Of a stretch of 64,000 nt of DNA, positions 46,131-55,593 are shown piece after piece (position 1 is the stretch's first letter; every line of letters begins with the position of its first letter). The position numbers and the translations under genes were made by a program. A model generated the notes under the pieces. The model was not told the origin of the DNA and did no database searches. It saw only the letters and a program-made list of their open reading frames with translations. Source of the DNA: an uncultured Lachnospiraceae bacterium (GTDB lineage: Bacteria; Bacillota; Clostridia; Lachnospirales; Lachnospiraceae); the NCBI GenBank assembly GCA_947384285.1, contig CANDGI010000004.1, positions 1 through 64,000 of the forward strand. Direction: 5' to 3'.

Positions 46131-48263
46131 TCACTCACTCCAAACTGGGTATGCCTTCACTCCATCAAAAACGTCGTCATTAAAAAAATCCTGTTTTATA
46201 ACCTGATCCACCTGGCAGCTCCCATCAAACAGCCGCCCAAACAAATAATCAGCAAACATCCTTTCATCCTTCCATCCAGGAAACAGCTTCCTCATTTCCT
46301 GTATATCACGCCGATAATGCAGTATTCCCTCCTGCACGTTTTGCACTGCTGGGAAATTGCTGTGTTCTTCCAGTTCATAGACACAACTTCCATTTTCCAT
46401 GTATTTCAAAGTCGGACAGCCATCCACCATAATAGTTTCCAAAAACAGGTAATGTTTCGCAACCTGATTTTGGGAACCATAAGAGCAAATATTTCCATAC
46501 GCTGAAATTATATCTTCCCCTAACTGATACTTCTCATTAGGATGATTCATAGTGGCAAAATAAAAGCCCATCCATTTCCTGCCAAGAAGCCTCTGCAGGA
46601 AATATTGGACAGTACCTCCTGCTACAAAATCAAAAATCGCCTGCTTCTTGCTGCTCCAAAGTCCCATGGAAGATAAATATGCCAGATATGAGTCCCTCTC
46701 CTGCCTTGCATGGTTCAGGATTTCATCCTGGTAGGACAAAACATATGCCCGGACATCCTCTACGCTTTGACCTTTTGCCTCATAATCCTTTTTCCTGTCG
46801 CCTTCCTCTGGCTTTATCCCATATCTGTGCCAAAGCAATTCCCCCAAGGTTCCCTGGAAATCCCGTTCTGCGAGGAATAAAATGTCCTTTTCCGTCTGTA
46901 TTGCCGCAGCGGAAACCGCCCTCCGGGATGCCTTGAAATATATGTATTCAAAGGATAGATCCCCTTCAATGTCCAACATCTTTTCAATCAAAAATCCATC
47001 CCTGGATGGCAAAAGCAATTGTTCCACTCCCACATCCTCCATCTCCCGTAACAGCCATACAATAAATTCATCATAAAGCGCGCCCAGGAAAACATAGCCA
47101 AGTTCCTTCGGTGTATCCACAGCCAGAATGCCTCTTCCACTATGCAATGCAAAAGGGTTTTCACAGCATTTCCAGACAAGATTTCCAAGGATACACCTCT
47201 CTTCCAAAGACTCTGCGCAAGACAATGTGGTCTGCATGGAGGACGCCATCCACATTTCATAGGCACTATACACCTGAAAAGCATCTATTCCCCATTCTCG
47301 TGCACTTTCCATATCGCTGCGGCGGTTATCCCCAATATGCAGGTATTTCTTCCCTGCTGCCAGCTGCTTATAAATTTCAAAAAGGCTTCCATCTGCCTTT
47401 CCTTTCTGCCATTCACAGGATACAAGCAATCCATCATATCCTGCTATCCCATACCTTTTTAAATATCCTTCCAGCTCTTTTCCTGAAAAATACATATCAG
47501 ATATGAGGAAAACCTTTTTCCTATAGGCCAAAGCATACTGAAACAACTCAACCATTTTCTGCCGGGGGACAATCACACTTTCTTCAATCTGAAATTCCAG
47601 CTCCATCCATTCTGCAAGCACATCCGCCGATATTCCGTACCTTCTTCCCATCTCTTTGTATATCTGCTTAAGCATCGGATAGCCTGAAAGGGAGCGTTCC
47701 GCCTGTACCCTGCATTCCTGAAATCTATTTTCCACATATCCCCTTTCTTCCAGGATACGTTCCTCAATCCCAAAAACATCCGCTGGTTCCAGCACCCTCC
47801 GCATCAAAATTGTGTCAAAGATGTCAAAAGAAATACAATCATGAGTCCGTATAGCCTCCTTTAATTCTTTTTCTGTAACATCCCAATAGGGCAAGCTCTG
47901 GTTGGTATACCCAGATTTTCCCTTTCCCTGTGCTTCCCCTTTGAAATCATAAATCTGCAGGCCATGCTCTTTTTGCAAATGCGCAATGCGTGCATAAATA
48001 ACAGGCACCACAGATTCCCTGGCAATAATCACAATCGTCGGCCTTAATTCCAGAACTTCTTTTTCAGACAGCACAGAAAGCCCCCAGAATTCCTTTCCCG
48101 TATTGCGGGCATCCATCAGGCCCACAAACTGAAATCCTTTTGTCCGTTCCAAAACGGCCTCCGTATTTTTCCCAAGACCATAAAGCACAAAACTTTCATC
48201 TTGACGCTGGCCAAATGCCTCCTGGAACTGCCGTGCCACAAATTCTTGTTCATTCATCACCAT
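46131..48263 (-). CDS. Large HAD-family protein with N-terminal Rossmann-like domain
   Basis: About 710 residues; ATGs at 48269, 48263 and 48257 are possible, and 48263 best fits AGGAG. An N-terminal Rossmann-like domain (FVLYGLGKNTEAVLE...VGLMDARNTGKEFWGL) is followed by a HAD domain with nucleophile in SFDIFDTILMR, Asp/Ser in FLISDMYFSGKEL and the acidic motif YLHIGDNRRSDMESAR. A second domain (LLLPSRDGFLIEKML...YFKASRRAV) often accompanies this HAD type in polysaccharide loci. It might act on a phosphorylated sugar or carrier. The true substrate is unknown. Confidence 0.83.
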   Translation of the reverse strand: MVMNEQEFVARQFQEAFGQRQDESFVLYGLGKNTEAVLERTKGFQFVGLMDARNTGKEFWGLSVLSEKEVLELRPTIVIIARESVVPVIYARIAHLQKEHGLQIYDFKGEAQGKGKSGYTNQSLPYWDVTEKELKEAIRTHDCISFDIFDTILMRRVLEPADVFGIEERILEERGYVENRFQECRVQAERSLSGYPMLKQIYKEMGRRYGISADVLAEWMELEFQIEESVIVPRQKMVELFQYALAYRKKVFLISDMYFSGKELEGYLKRYGIAGYDGLLVSCEWQKGKADGSLFEIYKQLAAGKKYLHIGDNRRSDMESAREWGIDAFQVYSAYEMWMASSMQTTLSCAESLEERCILGNLVWKCCENPFALHSGRGILAVDTPKELGYVFLGALYDEFIVWLLREMEDVGVEQLLLPSRDGFLIEKMLDIEGDLSFEYIYFKASRRAVSAAAIQTEKDILFLAERDFQGTLGELLWHRYGIKPEEGDRKKDYEAKGQSVEDVRAYVLSYQDEILNHARQERDSYLAYLSSMGLWSSKKQAIFDFVAGGTVQYFLQRLLGRKWMGFYFATMNHPNEKYQLGEDIISAYGNICSYGSQNQVAKHYLFLETIMVDGCPTLKYMENGSCVYELEEHSNFPAVQNVQEGILHYRRDIQEMRKLFPGWKDERMFADYLFGRLFDGSCQVDQVIKQDFFNDDVFDGVKAYPVWSE

Positions 48264-48265
48264 TT

Positions 48266-49600
48266 TCATCTCCTGGTTTTTGCAAGCCTTTTTAATTCCT
48301 CATATTCCTGCCTGTCCACAATGGTGTACCTGGATTTCTTTTTGCCGCCCTGCATTTGGATGCCAGCCTCAATGACAGTCGCCGGCAGTGCACCAAGGTC
48401 GCAATAATTGCAGGCATCTGCGCTCTCGCTGTAAAATATTTTTCTCAGCTTCTCCCTGATTTGTTCTGGCGAATCCTCCTGCCTTAATTCAAAATAATCG
48501 TGTTCTGACTGATAGGCTCCTAAGGCCAGCATCCTGGCGCTTCTCGCACAGGTATGAAATTTCCCATTATGGAAGCCTTTTATCACCTTGCCCTGGTCGC
48601 AATTCAAATACTGGAAACGTATCTCTTCCTCAGTGCGGCCACGGCACTCCACACCGCCCATATCTGTCCACGCCTGATCAGTCAGTACCTTAAAGCATAT
48701 ACTATTTTCCTCCAGCAGTTGGATGAGGCGTCCCATTTTCTCCAAATACCCATAATCACTAATCTCCAACAAAATCTTAGGGTTTTTTAACAATTCTATT
48801 ATCTCTGGCTTCGGCAAAAGCGTACTGTTGGTAATTAACATAATCCCTAAAACCTTTTCCTGTCTCAGCAGGTATTCCAGGATTTCCTTTAAATCCGGGT
48901 ATAAAAACGGCTCTCCACCCACTGTAATCCGGATGCATTCATCTATCCCGGAAAAAAACAATTCAAAATCTTTCAGAACCTGCCCAATCTCCACATCAGA
49001 AGGATTGGCAAACAAGGGGAGCAGCGACGAACAGCCTCTACAGCGCATGTTGCACCGGGTCGTGGGCATAATCATGATGCGTGGGACTACAAATGGCCGG
49101 CTATACTTATTTTTCCCTCGGATGAACAACTCTTTTTCCTGTATCTTCTGCGCTTTTTCTTTCCCGTTTATATGATACTGTTCCAGTACAATCTCATATT
49201 CCTTCAAGCATTCTTTCAGAAACCGCTCCTCAAAAAATTCCTCGCTGTCTGCGGAATATGCTGTCTGCAGTTCCGGAAAAGCATATACCTTAGGCTGCAC
49301 AGAAAAACTCATTTCTCCTATTTGATGCCTCATTTCCTTATAATGCCCGGATGCCAGCAGGATAACGGTATTTCCATCCAAATATCCAGGCAGGTCATCA
49401 GGCGCAGCCACAGGATAAAACTGCCCTCCCAGCTCTGTCTCCCTGCCCTGTTTCCTCTTGTCATTGTCTATCACACAGACTAACGCTTGCCGTATCTGTC
49501 TGTATTGCAGCGCTTCCTCCGCCATCAGCCCTGTGCCAAAACAAATAACTTTTGTCTGCTGCTTTTCTATTTCTTCCAAAAATATTTTCCATGTTTTCAT
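48266..49600 (-). CDS. Radical SAM/SPASM-like protein with N-terminal Rossmann-like domain
   Basis: 444 residues from the ATG at 49600 (GGAGG eight bases upstream; a GTG at 49615 is less likely). N-terminal domain ~1-110: KVICFGTGLMAEEALQ and VCVIDNDKRKQG. The radical SAM core has the CxxxCxxC cluster ligands in TRCNMRCRGCSS and the glycine-rich TVGGEPFLYPDL. Additional Cys residues (LNCDQGK, FHTCARS, CNYC) suggest an auxiliary cluster. It is the same architecture as the protein at 56754-57884. It may modify a sugar or peptide; no substrate can be named. Confidence 0.88.
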   Translation of the reverse strand: MKTWKIFLEEIEKQQTKVICFGTGLMAEEALQYRQIRQALVCVIDNDKRKQGRETELGGQFYPVAAPDDLPGYLDGNTVILLASGHYKEMRHQIGEMSFSVQPKVYAFPELQTAYSADSEEFFEERFLKECLKEYEIVLEQYHINGKEKAQKIQEKELFIRGKNKYSRPFVVPRIMIMPTTRCNMRCRGCSSLLPLFANPSDVEIGQVLKDFELFFSGIDECIRITVGGEPFLYPDLKEILEYLLRQEKVLGIMLITNSTLLPKPEIIELLKNPKILLEISDYGYLEKMGRLIQLLEENSICFKVLTDQAWTDMGGVECRGRTEEEIRFQYLNCDQGKVIKGFHNGKFHTCARSARMLALGAYQSEHDYFELRQEDSPEQIREKLRKIFYSESADACNYCDLGALPATVIEAGIQMQGGKKKSRYTIVDRQEYEELKRLAKTRR

Positions 49601-49728
49601 CGGCTTGCCCTCCACGGCTTTTTTAAATATCTTTATTGTTTGTCACCATGGTCTCCAGGCAAATATCCATGCCAATATGGTTACCGGCCCATACCTGTAA
49701 AAATAAACGTTCCCGTCATCCGCACCGC

Positions 49729-50130
49729 TTACACCACCATGGACAAAGAAATCATACGTTCCAACGGAATCCCTCTGTCTGACAAATCCATCATAATCTC
49801 GCAAAAATAATATTCCGGCGTTACCAGAATATAAGTATTGTCTGGCAGCTGTTCAAGCTGCTCTAAACCAAGCACTGCTAACCCATCCTTTTTTGATCCA
49901 TAGCGCCCTGGATTTTTATCTATAAAACAGGTTACCTCCACTCCGGAATCCTTGATATCCTGATAGGCCAGCTCCCCCAATCCATTTATTCCATACACTG
50001 CAACCTTCTCCACGCCTTTTTCCATCATTGCCTTTCCTAAGCTGCCGCCCTGTATCCGAGCCGCCAGCCACTTTATCAGCGTGTCATATGCATATGCATA
50101 CTGTTCTTTATTATATATGCCATTGTACAT
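49729..50130 (-). CDS. Stand-alone Rossmann-like domain protein
   Basis: 133 residues. After a ~40-residue helical lead comes VEKVAVYGINGLGELAYQ, then VTCFIDKNPGRYGSKKDG and NTYILVTPEYYF, the pattern seen at or near the N-termini of six other proteins in the operon. The start follows AGGAGTG. It ends before a ~110-base gap without recognised features. It could be a docking or carrier subunit, or a truncated relic of a longer protein of this type. Confidence 0.75.
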   Translation of the reverse strand: MYNGIYNKEQYAYAYDTLIKWLAARIQGGSLGKAMMEKGVEKVAVYGINGLGELAYQDIKDSGVEVTCFIDKNPGRYGSKKDGLAVLGLEQLEQLPDNTYILVTPEYYFCEIMMDLSDRGIPLERMISLSMVV

Positions 50131-50132
50131 TC

Positions 50133-51212
50133 CTACACTCCTAACGCTTTTTTGAGAAACGCAAAAGAAGCCGCCCTTTCTATCATCAACTTCTGATCAA
50201 ACTGTTCATAACCAATCTGTATTCCCACTTTTTCCATATCCCTGAAATCCGTAAAAAAGCGCTCTTCCATCCCCAGCCTGTATGCCATGTCCCTGACACG
50301 GGAAAGCATCGCACGTTTGCCCATATAAGTATAAAAAGGTTTCCGGTAAATACAGGAAAAGCAAGTGCCATGGAAAGAATTCGTGAAAATGCATACAGCA
50401 TTCTTTATGTATCCCAAGAACTCCCCGGGCCCTGCAAAAGCAAAACAGCCTGCATCCTCTGGGAAAACCCTGCCAGGATAATCTGCAAAATAATGGATGA
50501 CCCTAAGCCCTAATTTTCGTGCCATCAGGTTGGTATAATTTACCACCGCTGGGTCATGTGTCAGGAAATAGGAAAGAAGGTAGGGTTTCCGCCGCATGTC
50601 CTCATTCTCTTCCACCAATTCCTCATAATCTGCTGCGTCCAAAAGAAGCGTAGGATCCAGCACTGCTTCCACTTTCCTATCCGTAAATTGCTGTATACTC
50701 TGCATTGCAGAAATTTCCCGCACGGATATGGCATCAAAACCTGGCAGGCATGCGGCAAATAAAACGTCGTCCTCCGTATTGCCCCGCTTGTCCAGGAGCA
50801 CACTTGCGGCATAAGCGATCTTTTTAGCCCCTTCCCTGGCAGACTGCAAAAAGTACACCGAATCAAGCCCCGAAAACTCCCTGCCCCATACAATGTCGCT
50901 GCCCACCACACAGGCATCATAATTTTCCATCCTCCTGGCAAGGTTCCATTCCCTATGAAGGCTGTCATCCGCTTCCTGCCTCATCCCAAGACACTGCCTT
51001 CGGAATAAATGGAATTTTTCGCATTTCTTTTGATACTGCTGCTGAAGAGATGTATCCTGAAAATATTCATATTCCGGTAAATCAGGACGGTAAGGCAAGA
51101 ATTCCACTTCCCCGCCTGTTAGTTCCTGCAATATCCTTCGAAGTGCAAATGCCTGCAGCACAGATCCGAAATTATTGTAAAAATGCAACGTTGCTATGGC
51201 TGTTTTACTCAT
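50133..51212 (-). CDS. Polysaccharide pyruvyl transferase family protein
   Basis: 359 residues from the ATG at 51212 (MSKTAIATLHFYNNFGSVLQ), preceded by GGGGGA; an upstream ATG at 51224 is weaker. The N-terminus (TLHFYNNFGSVLQAFALRRIL) and IFTNSFHGTCFSCIYRKPFYT are typical of the family. Such proteins attach pyruvate ketals to sugars, though many members are uncharacterised and some act differently. It is followed by the stand-alone Rossmann-like gene after three bases. Confidence 0.88.
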   Translation of the reverse strand: MSKTAIATLHFYNNFGSVLQAFALRRILQELTGGEVEFLPYRPDLPEYEYFQDTSLQQQYQKKCEKFHLFRRQCLGMRQEADDSLHREWNLARRMENYDACVVGSDIVWGREFSGLDSVYFLQSAREGAKKIAYAASVLLDKRGNTEDDVLFAACLPGFDAISVREISAMQSIQQFTDRKVEAVLDPTLLLDAADYEELVEENEDMRRKPYLLSYFLTHDPAVVNYTNLMARKLGLRVIHYFADYPGRVFPEDAGCFAFAGPGEFLGYIKNAVCIFTNSFHGTCFSCIYRKPFYTYMGKRAMLSRVRDMAYRLGMEERFFTDFRDMEKVGIQIGYEQFDQKLMIERAASFAFLKKALGV

Positions 51213-51256
51213 CTTATCCCCCATCTGTGATTTTCCAAAAAACCAACTTCCTACAT

Positions 51257-52102
51257 TTAGTAATTCCTTTTCAAAAAAACATCTATATTAGCAAAATCTT
51301 CAAAATGTGCCGCAACTTTTTCATCTGTCCAATTCCACCATTTTATTTTATTCAGCATTTCTATTTGTTTTTCGCTATAACGATATCTGATAATATGTGC
51401 GGGAACTCCACCCACAATTGCATAACAAGGAATATCTCTTGTAATCACTGCGCCTGCTGCCGCGATTACCCCGTCCCCAATTTTTGCTCCGTTACAAATA
51501 GTAACATTTTTCCCCAGCCATACATCATTTCCAATTACACAGCGTTCCAGATTAATTACTCTTGAAGAAGGAACGTTTTTAACGATATCACGAAAAACAG
51601 AAATATCTTCCAAATCGAATCCCTGAAAAAGGCTATGGGTAGAAACTCCTGTTAAATCATGATTCCCTACCACGCTGCAGCCATCTGCAAAACTACAATA
51701 AGCACCTATTCTCTCTATCATATACCCCGTATTATTCGCAAGAATACTATCGCCTATCGTATGTTTTCCAACTTCCAATGGAAAAACATCTACAATATTA
51801 AATTTCTCTTGATACGGTTCCAGGATCCTTTGAATTTCCCTAGCCGCTTGAGGATTTTTAGTAGCCAATAATATGGTTATGCCTAATTCTTTTAAATCAT
51901 ATAAATATTCTTTCTTTTTTATAAATTCATAAATGCCTGCCTTATAATCATCAATGGCGCATACAGGCTCTATTCCAAAGTATTCCTGCATGACTCTTCG
52001 CACCGCATAACCTGCTATCCCATATGGATAAATTACAAACTTTTTATTATTCTGTATCAGTTGTCCATCAATTACCTTTTTTATTGTTTCAACTACTGTC
52101 AT
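51257..52102 (-). CDS. Hexapeptide-repeat O-acetyltransferase with N-terminal Rossmann-like domain
   Basis: 281 residues. The N-terminal part has the shared domain (KFVIYPYGIAGYAVRR...VCAIDDYKAG). The C-terminal ~150 residues form a left-handed beta helix with hexapeptide repeats (VIGNDVWLGKNVTICNGAKIGDGVIAAAGAVITRD), followed by YAIVGGVPAHIIRYRYSEKQIE, typical of CatB/NodL-like acetyltransferases. A family His is likely in VVGNHDLTG. It probably acetylates a sugar of the glycan. The arrangement resembles PglD-type enzymes, which also pair a Rossmann-like domain with a hexapeptide helix. Confidence 0.9.
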   Translation of the reverse strand: MTVVETIKKVIDGQLIQNNKKFVIYPYGIAGYAVRRVMQEYFGIEPVCAIDDYKAGIYEFIKKKEYLYDLKELGITILLATKNPQAAREIQRILEPYQEKFNIVDVFPLEVGKHTIGDSILANNTGYMIERIGAYCSFADGCSVVGNHDLTGVSTHSLFQGFDLEDISVFRDIVKNVPSSRVINLERCVIGNDVWLGKNVTICNGAKIGDGVIAAAGAVITRDIPCYAIVGGVPAHIIRYRYSEKQIEMLNKIKWWNWTDEKVAAHFEDFANIDVFLKRNY

Positions 52103-52114
52103 TGTCTTTCCTTC

Positions 52115-53107
52115 TTACAGCTTCTGAATGATTTTACTTGCACAATCCCTGACGTCATCATTGGAAACGCACACATCACAGCCCTTACAATATGGGATTT
52201 TCCTTCTATTGCCGCTCAAATGTGCAATCCGGAAACCTTTCAGCTTTTCTGAATTCCACAGTTCTTTTAGGGAAGAATTAAGGACATTCCCATATTCCGT
52301 TGCAAATTTCCAGTCCTGAGGACAAACCCCTACACTTCCGTTGGAATGTACTGCCATATTTGTAAGGGCAAAAGAACAAATCTTATCTTCATCCTTCATG
52401 TCGCCAATATTTCCTGCCTCGTAATTTCCTTCTGGCACATAAGCCTCGAATTCGGACCATGCCTGGGTGGTATCCTGAATATATGTATAGTCAGAAATCG
52501 GCTCAAACATATCATAAAACCTATTAGCGTCCTTATCGGCCGCCAATGCCACATTCAATGTTTTGACAGACACATTTGTGTTTGTTTTCCTGCTAGCCTG
52601 GTACAAATCTTCAATATTCCCTATAAATTTCTCTAAATCTATGTCCACACCGCAGATATCCTTATAATCCTTTTCTGTCAATGCTTCCACAGAAATACGC
52701 ACCATATCAATTCCGGACTGAACCAGCCTCCGGTTTAATTCCGGCGTCAGCAAAAACCCATTGGTTGTACATCTTAATTCACGGCACAGGTTTCGCCGTT
52801 TAATCTCTTCCGCCATTTCAACATATTGAGGATGCAAAAGAGGTTCTCCAAATCCATACAAATTAATGACCTTAATCTTCCCTGGAAACTCTTCAATGTC
52901 ATCCAATATCTTATGGAACAACTCCATGCCCATGATGGCATGCCTTTCTTCTTTTTTGAAATCACTATTGTTGCATGGACAAAACCTGCACTTAAAATTG
53001 CAGGCCCCGCAAGGGTCTAAAAACAAAACATACGGCGTATCCAGGGGGACTACCATACTTAATTTTTCTCTTGCATTTGCATACTCCAATCGGTCTCTGT
53101 TTACCAT
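52115..53107 (-). CDS. Radical SAM/SPASM protein
   Basis: 330 residues from the ATG at 53107, chosen for GGAGGAGAGG upstream. The radical SAM core carries CGACNFKCRFCPCNN, and the N-YGFGEPLLHPQY turn matches the family's GGEP region. The C-terminal Cys cluster (VCPQDWK, YCKGCDVC, RDC) fits a SPASM-like domain that binds auxiliary Fe-S clusters. Unlike the other two radical SAM proteins it lacks the Rossmann-like N-terminus. Substrate is unknown. Confidence 0.9.
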   Translation of the reverse strand: MVNRDRLEYANAREKLSMVVPLDTPYVLFLDPCGACNFKCRFCPCNNSDFKKEERHAIMGMELFHKILDDIEEFPGKIKVINLYGFGEPLLHPQYVEMAEEIKRRNLCRELRCTTNGFLLTPELNRRLVQSGIDMVRISVEALTEKDYKDICGVDIDLEKFIGNIEDLYQASRKTNTNVSVKTLNVALAADKDANRFYDMFEPISDYTYIQDTTQAWSEFEAYVPEGNYEAGNIGDMKDEDKICSFALTNMAVHSNGSVGVCPQDWKFATEYGNVLNSSLKELWNSEKLKGFRIAHLSGNRRKIPYCKGCDVCVSNDDVRDCASKIIQKL

Positions 53108-53325
53108 CTCATTCCTCTCCTCCACATACTGCATACAATACAGTTTTATGTGCATAAATACTGTATTGCCTGATATACAACTTATATTCTGGAACCAAAG
53201 TTTTTATATAATATGGTATTTGCCATAAATCTTCCTTTTTAATAGTAAATACGGACAGCCGGTTTCGGCTTGCCGCTAAGCATAATCCGTTCTGTTCCTT
53301 TTAGCGCTTCCAATCTCCCAGGATA

Positions 53326-54516
53326 TTAATTGAGGTACCCTTCGCCCATTTCATCAGGAACGGCATATAATACGGTATCATCCGTAACAGTGGTATGTAA
53401 TCCTAAATACAGTTTATAAAATGGAAAGTGATCCAATATGTAACAGGGAACCTTAAAAAACTGCTCTGTTGAATGATAAATGCTGATTGCAAGAATTGGA
53501 TGGTTCTTTTCAATCAGCCGCCTTGCCCCTATTAATGCCGAAAGCTCCGAATTCTCAATATCCATCTTTATCATTGTAATTTTCTCATTTTCCAATACCT
53601 CATCCAAGGCAACAAATTCAGCTTCTTCGTTTCCACCTATGCTAATAGAAGAACCCAAAGTATCTGTTGCAGCATCATACCGAAAACTTCCCTTTCGGGA
53701 AAATACGCCAAAGGGATATAAAACAATCTTCTTCTTTCGTTCCGGTGGAAACTGCATACAATATTGTTCTAACTCCGCATAAGCAGATCTGTCCATCTCA
53801 AAACAATAATACTTTTTAAAGCCATCCTGGAATAACCGGATAAACTGTCTCAGAGAATCCCCATTATATGCACCGCAATCTACTATTACAGCATCTTTTG
53901 CATTCTTATAATACTCGGCATTAAAATACTGGACCGGATTATAAAACTTTTCCAGTGGATTTTTACCAGCCAGAACTGGTTCATTGATGAATTTCAATTT
54001 CAATAACTCAAAAAAAAGTGTACGGGAATGATCGTCACATAATGCTTCCGCAATTTTACCGGCTCCTTCTAAGCACTCAAAGTAAGTTAAATTATAATCA
54101 TTTGTGTAAAAGGCAATAAACTGCAATATATTTGGCATTTTATACGGAAATTCACATAACTGGCGATTGATATCATCATTGTAACAACAGTTTTTTCCTT
54201 TATTGGTTACCGATACCATAACAAATGTATCCTCTTTTATTGCCAAAAGCTCTGAAAAACTAATGATGGGAACACCAGAAATTTTTGTTCCTATTTTATC
54301 CTGGCTATTGTCACAAAAAAAATCTACATTCATGTCATATTTTTTCAACCAATTACATAAGGTTGTTCCCAATACCCCTCCGCCAAAAATACAAAAATAT
54401 TTATGCCGCCTTCTCTTCTCCTGAAAATACTTTTTCATTCCCTCTGTCTCATAAAATCTAAAGCCAGATCCGTACTGCTCTTTTACAATCTGTCTTGCAC
54501 ATTCCCCGGCGTCCAT
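53326..54516 (-). CDS. FkbM-family methyltransferase with N-terminal Rossmann-like domain
   Basis: 396 residues. Residues ~38-120 hold the shared domain (YFCIFGGGVLGTTLCN, FFCDNSQDKIGTKISG). The C-terminal SAM methyltransferase has VIVDCGAYNGDSLRQF and TMIKMDIENSELSALIGARR, both typical of FkbM. FkbM enzymes methylate hydroxyls on sugars or polyketides. A good GGAGGTG precedes the ATG. Closely related in design to the protein at 55594-56703, so the two may methylate different positions of one glycan. Confidence 0.9.
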   Translation of the reverse strand: MDAGECARQIVKEQYGSGFRFYETEGMKKYFQEKRRRHKYFCIFGGGVLGTTLCNWLKKYDMNVDFFCDNSQDKIGTKISGVPIISFSELLAIKEDTFVMVSVTNKGKNCCYNDDINRQLCEFPYKMPNILQFIAFYTNDYNLTYFECLEGAGKIAEALCDDHSRTLFFELLKLKFINEPVLAGKNPLEKFYNPVQYFNAEYYKNAKDAVIVDCGAYNGDSLRQFIRLFQDGFKKYYCFEMDRSAYAELEQYCMQFPPERKKKIVLYPFGVFSRKGSFRYDAATDTLGSSISIGGNEEAEFVALDEVLENEKITMIKMDIENSELSALIGARRLIEKNHPILAISIYHSTEQFFKVPCYILDHFPFYKLYLGLHTTVTDDTVLYAVPDEMGEGYLN

Positions 54517-54537
54517 ACAAAGTCACCTCCATTTGTT

Positions 54538-55566
54538 TTACCAGCCCAAAATTTCCACCTTATCCAAGATTCCTGCAATTACCTTTCCTGCTTTTTCATT
54601 GATATGGATACCATCTATATCCTGATATTCTGGCTTTAATGCAGTGTCCGATTCATTTGAAATTGCAGAGGCAACATCTGCGACCATATCAAAAGGAGCC
54701 TCATTGAGAATCCATTGGTTAATTTCTTTTCTCAACTGATTTCTCTCATTTGTATAAAACTCATCTATAAGCCTTGGTGTTATGGTAAGCCCCACTATTT
54801 TTATTCCCTTGCTGTGGGCTGTGCCTACAATTTTTTTCACTTCTTTCCTGTATGTTTCCAAAGTCAGGACATTCTCTCCTTCTTCTTCCATTGACAAGTC
54901 ATTTAATCCTAAGGCAAATACTGTATAATTAATTCCTGCATTTTCCAGGATATCATGCTGGAACCGTCTGTCTGCCCGGAAACCTAACGTTTCATCCTCC
55001 TTGGCCGGAGAATCATTCAACAGCCTGGATCCATCCACAGATACCTCAAAAGCTGCAAGCTTTCCGGGGTACTTTTCATACCATTTTCTTATCAATGGCT
55101 TTGTCCACTTCTGCCTGTGTGTAATGCTGTCGCCAAAAAAAGCAATCACATCTATTTTATCATCAACAGCTATCAGCACTGACTGTAAAATCATAGCAAT
55201 CCCTTCCTGGAATGTATTGCCTGACTCCGGCCGGAGCTTATCGGTAAAAGTAACGTTTATTTTAACAGATTCTCCTGGAACAATATCTAAAAACACAGGT
55301 TCTGAATAAATATCTTTTTCTGGAGTCAGATAAAATTCCCGTTTTTTATCTACAAATATTGGATGCTTGTATCCTCTCAAACTAATATCCGATTTTTTAA
55401 TCCCTACACTACGTGTTCCATACCAATTACTGAACTTCAGCTTTATTCCATAACCTGATATATTATTAGGAATTTCTATTTCAAATGAATTTTGATTTTC
55501 CCATCTTGTAAAACTTGTCCTGCGCTGCGCATAACTCCATCCAGTCACCCACATACCATTTCCCAT
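54538..55566 (-). CDS. SGNH/GDSL hydrolase
   Basis: 342 residues. A beta-rich N-terminal ~115 residues resembles a carbohydrate-active accessory domain. The SGNH motifs follow: FFGDSITHRQKW (Ser), FALGLNDLSMEE (Asn) and DIDGIHINEKAGK (Asp-His). It probably removes or transfers acyl groups on the glycan. No signal peptide is visible, so it may work in the cytoplasm. It lies between the two FkbM genes. Confidence 0.9.
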   Translation of the reverse strand: MGNGMWVTGWSYAQRRTSFTRWENQNSFEIEIPNNISGYGIKLKFSNWYGTRSVGIKKSDISLRGYKHPIFVDKKREFYLTPEKDIYSEPVFLDIVPGESVKINVTFTDKLRPESGNTFQEGIAMILQSVLIAVDDKIDVIAFFGDSITHRQKWTKPLIRKWYEKYPGKLAAFEVSVDGSRLLNDSPAKEDETLGFRADRRFQHDILENAGINYTVFALGLNDLSMEEEGENVLTLETYRKEVKKIVGTAHSKGIKIVGLTITPRLIDEFYTNERNQLRKEINQWILNEAPFDMVADVASAISNESDTALKPEYQDIDGIHINEKAGKVIAGILDKVEILGW

Positions 55567-55593
55567 ACCCTGCCTTCCTTTTCCCTGATAACT